Shown: piece after piece, positions 14,652 to 20,582 of the stretch
Numbering within the stretch: position 1 is the first letter of the stretch
Layout: each line of letters starts with the position of its first letter
Source: Candidatus Bathyarchaeota archaeon
GTDB taxonomy: Archaea > Thermoproteota > Bathyarchaeia > TCS64
Direction: 5' to 3'
DNA: 20,582 bases
Assembly: GCA_014730055.1 (NCBI GenBank)
Contig: WJIV01000208.1
Span: 1 to 20,582, forward strand
The notes under the pieces: model-generated
The model's input: only the letters and a program-made list of their open reading frames with translations
What the model was told of the DNA's origin: nothing
Database searches by the model: none
Translations under genes and position numbers: made by a program

Positions 14652-14666
14652 TCGATGATTTTATCC
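14651..14666 (+). promoter_or_regulatory. promoter box, copy 4 (orphan, after the GNAT gene)
   Basis: ATCGATGATTTTATCC, identical to copy 1 over 16 bases. Its first base is the last base of the GNAT stop codon. No substantial gene follows on the + strand; the only frame is a 25-codon one from ATG 14718 to the stop at 14793-14795, which runs into the 3' end of the convergent protease gene. Either a downstream gene has been lost or a short RNA is made. Confidence 0.45.
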
Positions 14667-14768
14667 TTACATATATCAAAGTTTGTAAGATAGTTTGATT
14701 ATTGACGCATCAGTATAATGATTGTGCCCATCATCTTTAGGAGCGCGCAACAAATATTATTCATTAAT

Positions 14769-17700
14769 TCACTGATGACTCGAATTCTGCATTGAAAAAT
14801 TATAAATATTGAGTTTCAATTTTCCAGAATTTTTTACAAATAATTGAGATAATATCGTTATGACAGTAAATATAATTATATTGAGTAACTTGCGGAAGAT
14901 AATACACTTTGGTATTACTTCTCCTCCTACTGGTGGTTCAGGTCCAAATTCCAGCTCGATACTATGTCTGCTAAGTGTTAATTCAAAGTATATTAGATAT
15001 TGTGTGCCGTTTGAAGTTATAATAGGATATGGGGGTGGTACAAGTTCTACTCCGTCTACAAATATTTTCAGTTTTGTGGTATTAATCATTGGAAACATTA
15101 TATAAACATAAGCTGTTTCCCCTGAAGGTCCATCAACACTAAACTCTATCTCATTTTCATCACTGGATAAGTTACTGATGGTACAGTTGCCTAATAAGCT
15201 CAAAGAATGAGTACCAGTCGTAAGATTAAAGTTGCATAAATCAACGGATTTTACGGGCTCCTCATTTCCAAGGTTATCAATGCTATAGTACTCAATAGAG
15301 TATAAGCCATCTACTCCTTCTAGATCGAAGGTCCCTGTATAATTGGTGAATCCTCCTCCATTTATCTGGTACAGGGTTGATGCAACTCCACAGGCATTAT
15401 CCTCAGCCTCAAGAACCATACCAGAAGATGTGTTAACCCCAAGAGTAGTTTCTGGTGGTGTATTGTCGAGGAAAAACTCTCTTACTAGAGGCTCTTCTAT
15501 GTTTCCCAGTAGATCGACGCTAATACCCTCTATCGTGTGGACGCCGTCAGGTCCACTCAGCGAAAAGGTATCGCCGAGAGTATATCTGATCAAGGTACCT
15601 CCATCAATACTATAGTCTGTATAGTTTACTCCTACTCCAGTGTTGGCTCCAAAGGTGTCAGTTGGCTCAAACCCAAAGTTGGTAGCGCTGGAAACATAAA
15701 CGTAATCGGTAATACCAGGCTCATAATAATGTGCGTCATAGGTCAAATATGATAATGGCGCCCTGTCTTCTACCCAGACAAGCTGGGACAGGGTTTTAGT
15801 GTTTCCAACTTTATCGATGACTTCTACCTCAATGAGCCAATGTACTTCATTATCATTGTTATTTTTAGGTAGGGTGAATGATCCATTATAGGTTACAGGT
15901 ACACTGTTGTAACTGGTACCTATTTTTGTTAAAGTGTATTCAATGGTTTCTACACCTGCTGGGAGGTCAAAGCTTTCAACTATAAATGGGGTCTCAGATG
16001 TTACCCAAAACTCAGTACCTTTAAGGTAGTTTGGGTCACCATTTTTTAGTTCAGCATAGGTTATCGAGTTGTCTAGTAATATTTCAACAGTAGTTGTATT
16101 TTCAAGATTGTGCACGTTATCATAGCTTCTGTAATCGAGGTAATACCTTTTATCAGGCTCAGATATTGTGAAAGGTGTTGTATATTCCTGGTCTGGGACT
16201 ATAGGAGCCGTATCTCTATCACGGTCTCCTGGAGGGACGTCCCAAATACTATAATAGATAATGTTTGGACCGGACCCTGAGTCAGTTTGAGTTAATGTGA
16301 ACAGAGTCTCGGATGTAACAGTAACTCCGCCATATTGCTCAACCTTGGGTGAACCTATACTAACTGTTGTGGTTCCCGGTGTGTTATCTACTGTCACAAG
16401 TTCGATGTTATGTGGATATTCTCTATTTCCGCTTGTATCCTCTCCCATAACCTCAACCGTGTACTCCACATCCGCGTCCGCATACAATGTGAATGAAGTG
16501 CCTTCAAGCCAAAGATTATGAGGATCTGTTGAGGGATACATTTTGTATAAGGCTCTTTCAAAGTCCGAGTCTTCTGACGTTACGGTGAATTCTACTGGTG
16601 TTTTGACATAGGTTATATTTCCCTCTACATAGTTGAATTCCCCAACTTCTATACTGGTTGTTGGAGACGTCTTATCCAGTAAGCCTCCTATTCGTAGGCT
16701 CGGGTCTCCGAACAGGTTCATGAATAGCCATCTTCTACAATACTCCCAATTGCTATCTAGCGGGAAATTAACTACCATGTGCTCATCAACATCTTTCCAA
16801 GCTTCTCCTAGAATCATCTCTCCTCCCGCTATTGATTGGTGAAATGTCTTAGCTGCTGGCTTGCAGACGCTTGGGATTGCTTCCGCCATCGATCCAATGA
16901 AAGCGATGCTTCCTCTATCTGGATAACTTACAAGCAGGTAATCTGGGACTGCATCCTGGTCTGTCGTTCTTTGCCAGACGTTCGGCGGCTCGGGAGCAGT
17001 CCAACCAGCTTCTGGCTGTGGGTAGGTTATCCCATAGTTTTGTAATGCTGCTGAGGTATCAAGGTAGTCTTCATTTGGGGCTATTGGCCCTGTCTTACCT
17101 GGGCTGCACCCTAGACTGAATACAATTGGTAGTTTACCATCGTTAGCTAGTCCCGTCATGTTTTGTGGAAAGTTATAAACACCATCACCGAAGCTGTACT
17201 GATCTTGATGGCTGTATACAGTGAAAAACCCTGCACCTTTATTCAACTCCGTGTTTATTATCGCTGGATCGGGGACAAGTGTAGTTCCAAAGTGGTAGAT
17301 TTTAGTCGTTGTGTATCCACTGCCTGTCATAATTGTACCAATTTCATCCAAAACCTCTAAATCGTCGTATGGTGGGAACTCGGTAGTGTAATCTATTTCC
17401 TCCGGGTATATTGATCCGCCAACTCCGCTTACAAGCAATTCATTTCTGAACCACGGATCCGATGTGTAGGTGTTAAGTTCATAATCAATGACTTTATCCA
17501 CATAATTCGTAACCTGCGATTCGGTTGAGGCTGGAACTCTCCCTACTATAACATCCCAATGAAAATCAACTCCATCAGTGTTGTTAATGTCCTTTGATGG
17601 AGCAACTCGATAAGTTTCACCGTAGTAATCATCTCCATCAGCGTTCCAGTCATTGAAGCCTCCAACACTGGCATAAAGGTCTGCATAATACTGGTCTGTC

Positions 17701-18086
17701 ATATAATATGCAAACCATTGGATCTCTTCTCCCTGTTCAGATGGATTATATGTTTCAACTAGAAAGTACCTTATCGGGACTTTATCGACGTCTCCCATAA
17801 GTAATACGTATTTGATGTTATGATTTTCCTCGTAATCGGCGATGCATTTTTTCACTTGTTCAGCTTTATCGACTCCGGGATAATCGTTGTAGATGTCATC
17901 TAAGGTAGCGATAACTGTGGGTCTGGATGTATGGTCCTTAAAGTCCTTTAATGGTTCTACTTCTTCAATAAACAGGTTTGGTGTAATGATAAGCATATCA
18001 TAATCTGGATTTGCTTTTCCTAATCTAACACCTAAAGTATTGAACATTAATAATGTTAAAAATAGGTAAACTAACTTTCTCTTCAT
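14769..18086 (-). CDS. gingipain-like (peptidase C25) surface protease with tandem beta-sandwich domains and C-terminal anchor
   Basis: A 1105-residue exported protein. Residues 1-25 form a signal peptide (KLVYLFLTLLMF core). About 29-470 is a C25-type caspase-fold domain: MLIITPNLF, YVLLMGDVDKVP, WDVIVGRVPAST, the candidate catalytic His293 in VYSHQDQ and Cys327 in SLGCSPG (34 apart, as in gingipains), and MNLFGDPSLRI closing the domain. Between about 470 and 960 come repeated Ig-like modules that begin around VDNTP, LDNS, VEDRAP and LDNTPPETT. A final beta domain precedes PVGGEVIP (1052-1059), a hydrophobic helix (about 1061-1083) and an unusually long polar tail of about 22 residues. A TTTAAATA box (about 18120-18127) lies upstream. 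Probably a cell-surface peptidase anchored in the membrane; substrate unknown. Confidence 0.85.
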   Translation of the reverse strand: MKRKLVYLFLTLLMFNTLGVRLGKANPDYDMLIITPNLFIEEVEPLKDFKDHTSRPTVIATLDDIYNDYPGVDKAEQVKKCIADYEENHNIKYVLLMGDVDKVPIRYFLVETYNPSEQGEEIQWFAYYMTDQYYADLYASVGGFNDWNADGDDYYGETYRVAPSKDINNTDGVDFHWDVIVGRVPASTESQVTNYVDKVIDYELNTYTSDPWFRNELLVSGVGGSIYPEEIDYTTEFPPYDDLEVLDEIGTIMTGSGYTTTKIYHFGTTLVPDPAIINTELNKGAGFFTVYSHQDQYSFGDGVYNFPQNMTGLANDGKLPIVFSLGCSPGKTGPIAPNEDYLDTSAALQNYGITYPQPEAGWTAPEPPNVWQRTTDQDAVPDYLLVSYPDRGSIAFIGSMAEAIPSVCKPAAKTFHQSIAGGEMILGEAWKDVDEHMVVNFPLDSNWEYCRRWLFMNLFGDPSLRIGGLLDKTSPTTSIEVGEFNYVEGNITYVKTPVEFTVTSEDSDFERALYKMYPSTDPHNLWLEGTSFTLYADADVEYTVEVMGEDTSGNREYPHNIELVTVDNTPGTTTVSIGSPKVEQYGGVTVTSETLFTLTQTDSGSGPNIIYYSIWDVPPGDRDRDTAPIVPDQEYTTPFTISEPDKRYYLDYRSYDNVHNLENTTTVEILLDNSITYAELKNGDPNYLKGTEFWVTSETPFIVESFDLPAGVETIEYTLTKIGTSYNSVPVTYNGSFTLPKNNNDNEVHWLIEVEVIDKVGNTKTLSQLVWVEDRAPLSYLTYDAHYYEPGITDYVYVSSATNFGFEPTDTFGANTGVGVNYTDYSIDGGTLIRYTLGDTFSLSGPDGVHTIEGISVDLLGNIEEPLVREFFLDNTPPETTLGVNTSSGMVLEAEDNACGVASTLYQINGGGFTNYTGTFDLEGVDGLYSIEYYSIDNLGNEEPVKSVDLCNFNLTTGTHSLSLLGNCTISNLSSDENEIEFSVDGPSGETAYVYIMFPMINTTKLKIFVDGVELVPPPYPIITSNGTQYLIYFELTLSRHSIELEFGPEPPVGGEVIPKCIIFRKLLNIIIFTVITILSQLFVKNSGKLKLNIYNFSMQNSSHQ

Positions 18087-18371
18087 CTAATAATCAGTGC
18101 GTAAGACTTAGGGAGTTGTATTTAAATTTTCATATAATAATAATACAAAGAGGTTTTGATGCTTATATATTCGTTGGCTATGCAGCCATCATCTAATACT
18201 TCTCTAAATTATCTAGTTATTGTGATTAATAAATAATAGTTAGGATATTTGTCTATATAAGAACTGAATTTTCTCCTCACCCATAAACTAACAATCATTT
18301 AAAACCCTGAAAAAGAGAAAAGACATACAAGAAATTATTTATAGATTAAATACCAAGTTAAAGAGATAATC

Positions 18372-18995
18372 ATGGTTAAATTAATCCAGAGACACTCGTT
18401 AAAGATTAGTCTATTAATGTTGTTAATATTATCGGTTTCAGTCACAGTTGCATCCGCTGGGGAAATAGTTCTAGACCAGAAGCAAGAACTAGAGGATGGC
18501 TCTACCTCACTTGATAAAGATGAGATAGGGCAGGAGTTTACGCCTACGATGTCACCCCTAGTGGCTGTGGAAATTAAAATCCGTACCGCCAATACTCTTG
18601 GAGATGACACTATTATCGTTAATATCCGGGATTCAACCATAGATGGACCTATACTAGGGACATCTTCCCAGCTTGTCATTGAGGGTTTTGAGGGGTGGAT
18701 AAGATTCGATTTTCCACCTATACCTCTGGACCCCGGCTCGTTATACGTGATAGAAGTAGAGGTTTCAAAAAAGACATTCGCGTGGTATGAAGGACCAGGA
18801 GACGTTTACCCGGGCGGACAGGGTATTACATTCGGTGACCCCTATATGGATGATTTTGTGTTCAGAACCTATGCAGAATTAAATGAGCCAGTTGGAGGAG
18901 AACTATTACCAACAGGCTCCATCTTAAGCATATTACCAATCATATTAGCAGTAACTCTTATTACCCTATCTCCCAAAATACTAGGAAAAAAGTAA
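18372..18995 (+). CDS. exported beta-sandwich protein with PVGGE C-terminal anchor
   Basis: A 207-residue surface protein. Residues 1-29 are a signal peptide (ISLLMLLILSVSVTVASA core). The mature part (about 30-170) has the alternating pattern of a jelly-roll module often seen in archaeal and bacterial extracellular proteins: IGQEFTPTMSPLVAVEIKI, DDTIIVNIRDS, GWIRFDFPPIPLDPGSLYVIEV, then FVFRTY. Residues 173-177 are PVGGE followed by LLPTG, a hydrophobic helix (about 183-200) and a short basic end, ILGKK. A TATTTATA box at about 18336-18343 places transcription close to the ATG. It is divergent from the protease, which carries the same C-terminal motif, so the two probably sit on the same surface. 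Function otherwise unknown. Confidence 0.78.
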   Translation: MVKLIQRHSLKISLLMLLILSVSVTVASAGEIVLDQKQELEDGSTSLDKDEIGQEFTPTMSPLVAVEIKIRTANTLGDDTIIVNIRDSTIDGPILGTSSQLVIEGFEGWIRFDFPPIPLDPGSLYVIEVEVSKKTFAWYEGPGDVYPGGQGITFGDPYMDDFVFRTYAELNEPVGGELLPTGSILSILPIILAVTLITLSPKILGKK

Positions 18996-19111
18996 ACTTG
19001 TTTCTCTATTTTTATTTATATTAGTATTTATAGATTTGATCTACTTTGCTTTGAGTGCTCATATGCAGCCATATTATAGAATTAACCTAAAGATAGGATT
19101 GGAAATCGATT

Positions 19112-19169
19112 AAAAAAGTGGGATGGTTTGCGGGAGAAATCTCCACAGGGGGTAGGGTTCGAATCCCAC
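19112..19169 (-). ncRNA. tRNA-T-arm-like structured element, copy B, with T6 tail
   Basis: Read on the - strand: a 7-base arm GTGGGAT, TCGAACCC, a C-rich stretch, the hairpin GGAGATTTCTCC, CGCAAACC, then ATCCCAC, which pairs perfectly with the first arm, followed directly by T6. Relative to copy A, the second base pair of the closing helix is T-A instead of G-C, a compensatory change. A one-mismatch copy of the 17-nt promoter box lies at 19216-19232 on the same strand, about 49 bases ahead, so an RNA of about 80 nt from near 19193 to 19112 is predicted. On the + strand the element has a perfect B-box but no T-stem or anticodon arm. Function unknown. Confidence 0.5.
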
Positions 19170-19215
19170 TCCTAGGATAAAATAGCGGTGGGTTTGATCT
19201 GAACTAGTTTAAGTG

Positions 19216-19232
19216 GGATATAATCATCGATT
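19216..19232 (-). promoter_or_regulatory. promoter box, copy 5 (points into RNA element B)
   Basis: AATCGATGATTATATCC on the - strand, one mismatch to AATCGATGATTTTATCC; the change makes a better TATA box (TTATAT). No protein gene follows on this strand before the RNA element. Confidence 0.55.
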
Positions 19233-19388
19233 ATTGTTTCTTTACTTTCAAGGAAAGTCTATTGGGATACTCAATTGAATAAACTGATAACATTTCCCGA
19301 CCTAACATACTAGCCGTATCATTAAATAAATTACCATGCAAAATTAACCCCCAATTATTGATGTTGCCTACATGCAGTTAGATATGTA

Positions 19389-20156
19389 TTATAGCTCCAT
19401 TGCTGCCCTTAAGAAGAGCCCAATTATCAGCCCAAATCCAGCTTTATCAAATAATGCCCCTAGAATAAAACCAAGAACCGATAAAACGAACGTCTTCTTA
19501 CCCTTAAAACCGTTTGGACCATACGAGCTAAAGAACTTCCAGTCCAGCCAATCTATAAAACTTAGCAAATACTCTGGACTATTACCCCTAGCTCTGTTTA
19601 ATAGTAGAATTGATCCAATACAGAAAGCAATTATCAAGCCAAAGTGTAGAGGAGTCATGCCTGAAGTCGGATCAGCAAAGAAAAAGTATATACCCACAAT
19701 AGGGCCAATGCCGAGCGTGATCATCAGGAAATAGAAAAACCCGTTCAGGTATTTTCTGATGAAGTTTCTTCGTCGGCTTTCTGTTGCATTTGTGAGCTGA
19801 AGGTCCTCAGGGTCGAGGTTTTCACCTATGTTGTTGAGGACCATTACCGCTTTTCGGCCCAGAGAGGTTAGGTGGTACTCCCTACGTTCCTCGTCTTTTT
19901 CGATAAATCCTTCTAGTTCCTTTAGCTGGTAGTTTAGTTTACTTGTGCTTAAACCGGTCTCGCCGAGGATGCTACTGTATTTCAGTCCTTCTAGTGACGC
20001 GTTTAGGATACGTAGTATCTCTCTTCTTTCCTCATGGTTTAGGACCTTGATTATGGTGTCTTCAGCGTTTTTTCTCTCCATTTCTTTCATGTGGTTCTTT
20101 CTTCTTGAGCTTTTAACCTTTTTTGACTGTTTGGATCTGACAAGTTTTCTTGTCAT
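19389..20156 (-). CDS. membrane-anchored winged-helix (ArsR-like) transcription regulator
   Basis: A 255-residue protein. The first 25 residues are very basic. Residues about 30-105 form a winged helix: AEDTIIKVLNHEERREILRIL, then GLKYSSILGETGLSTSKLNYQLKELEG and the wing EKDEERREYHLTSLGRKAV. The C-terminal half has about four membrane segments: FFYFLMITLGIGPIVGIYFFF (about 138-160, quoted by its ends), LHFGLIIAFCIGSILLL (about 169-186) and two within FVLSVLGFILGALF and FGLIIGLFLRAAM (about 223-253). Such ArsR-type domains joined to membrane helices are common in archaea and may sense a membrane or extracellular signal. A GGTATAAGAAA TATA candidate lies at about 20184-20194. A later start at the Met near residue 23 is possible. 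Confidence 0.82.
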   Translation of the reverse strand: MTRKLVRSKQSKKVKSSRRKNHMKEMERKNAEDTIIKVLNHEERREILRILNASLEGLKYSSILGETGLSTSKLNYQLKELEGFIEKDEERREYHLTSLGRKAVMVLNNIGENLDPEDLQLTNATESRRRNFIRKYLNGFFYFLMITLGIGPIVGIYFFFADPTSGMTPLHFGLIIAFCIGSILLLNRARGNSPEYLLSFIDWLDWKFFSSYGPNGFKGKKTFVLSVLGFILGALFDKAGFGLIIGLFLRAAMEL

Positions 20157-20321
20157 AGATCATGTGCAGGTATTTTTCCTTTTTCTTATACCATAGAATA
20201 AGAAATGTATGCCTAATAGCAGAAGACATCTTCACTGAGAGGTGAGGTCAAATACTACCCAATGGAAGAATAGCTGGTAGGTTAAATTTGAACGAGTTAA
20301 AAGTAATGCATGCGATGATGT

Positions 20322-20582
20322 ATGAAGGATGTTAAATCCAGAGTACAGTCATCTAAAAGTATGAATGCCCTTTACTGTGGACTGGATGTCCACAAAGAAA
20401 CCACCTACGCCACAATAATCAACGTATTCGGCGAGGTCCAGACCCAGAAACGAATGAAAAACGAGGAAATACCCGACTTCCTTGAACCATACCAGGTAGA
20501 GAAGGTGGCCATGGAGGCATCCACCTACATAATGCCCCTCTACAGAGAGCTATCCGAAGAAGGATATGACATAACAGTGAGC
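20322..20582 (+). CDS. IS110-family transposase, N-terminal part (3' cut by window end)
   Basis: The fragment encodes MNALYCGLDVHKETTYATII, then VFGEVQTQKRM and VAMEASTYIMPLYREL, the N-terminal RuvC-like DEDD domain of IS110 transposases (DUF4096/transposase_9-like fold): the Asp in GLDVHK and the Glu in AMEAS are the first two catalytic acids. Family members recombine DNA as tetramers guided by an element-encoded bridge RNA. Two in-frame starts exist, ATG 20361 and ATG 20322; the relic at 10184-10279 keeps both in frame, so I give the longer one. Codons run open to the last base. The 165 bases upstream contain short stem-loops (GAAGACATCTTC at 20222-20233, CTACC/GGTAG at 20255-20280) that could be part of a bridge RNA, but the element end is not defined. 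Confidence 0.88.
   Translation, partial: MKDVKSRVQSSKSMNALYCGLDVHKETTYATIINVFGEVQTQKRMKNEEIPDFLEPYQVEKVAMEASTYIMPLYRELSEEGYDITVS

Larger units (their letters stand above)
18996..19388. other. gene-free region holding RNA element B and its promoter-like box
   Basis: No protein frame can be supported here. It contains the tRNA-like element at 19118-19169, the A6 run at 19112-19117 (T6 on the - strand) and a promoter-like box at 19216-19232. The remaining flanks are AT-rich without other visible structure. Confidence 0.6.

Noticed and set aside
14718..14795. A 25-codon + strand frame after promoter box copy 4
   Set aside because: Too short, no ribosome site, and it runs antisense into the end of the protease gene; mentioned only as a possibility under copy 4.
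18179..19072. TATGCAGCCAT repeated on both sides of the exported protein gene
   Set aside because: An 11-base repeat without extension is within chance expectation for this length.
11594..19190. AAATAGCGGTG at 11594-11604 and 19180-19190, which would make the leaders of RNA A and RNA B complementary over 11 nt
   Set aside because: Dozens of 11-base matches are expected by chance within 20 kb; the position is suggestive but not enough.

Overview
The window looks like a piece of an archaeal chromosome. I infer this from TATA boxes about 26 bases ahead of many start codons (several messages look leaderless), U-run ends, a relic of the archaeal initiation factor aIF-1A, a family-4 uracil-DNA glycosylase, a ModE-TOBE regulator, and surface proteins that end in a PVGGE motif plus membrane helix. 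The lineage cannot be fixed by eye; a Bathyarchaeia-like or other Thermoproteota or Asgard relative is possible.

Layout: 1-5.3 kb is an RNA-handling neighbourhood: a DEAD-box helicase (cut by the window edge), a tRNA-dihydrouridine synthase, a histidine-phosphatase-like protein, a YkgJ-type cysteine protein with an HTH protein, a 56-residue small gene and a cold-shock protein. Two decayed OB-fold genes lie between them: an aIF-1A with an in-frame stop and a frameshifted cold-shock-like gene. At 5.6-10 kb are modE, a divergent CoA-transferase/uracil-DNA glycosylase operon, and a convergent argS with a GC-rich, hairpin-rich leader. At 10-14.7 kb are an IS110 relic and a series of small enzymes (two GNATs, a methyltransferase, an SDR, a DinB-like protein, a SnoaL-like protein) plus a small secreted protein. 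At 14.8-19 kb are two divergent surface proteins, one a gingipain-like protease with tandem beta-sandwich domains. At 19-20.6 kb are a membrane-bound winged-helix regulator and the start of an IS110 transposase.

The most unusual signal is a 52-nt tRNA-T-arm-like element present twice in opposite orientation (11624-11675 and 19118-19169). The copies agree at 43 of 52 positions by hand count. Each has a 7-nt closing helix with one compensatory change, a T6 run on one side and a TATA-like box about 50 nt away on the other. This is what a short terminated RNA would look like. The promoter-like box beside the second copy is a one-mismatch version of a 17-nt box, AATCGATGATTTTATCC, that recurs ahead of the SDR, DinB-like and GNAT genes. 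Together they suggest a small undescribed RNA and promoter family; this is inference until homologues or transcripts are examined.
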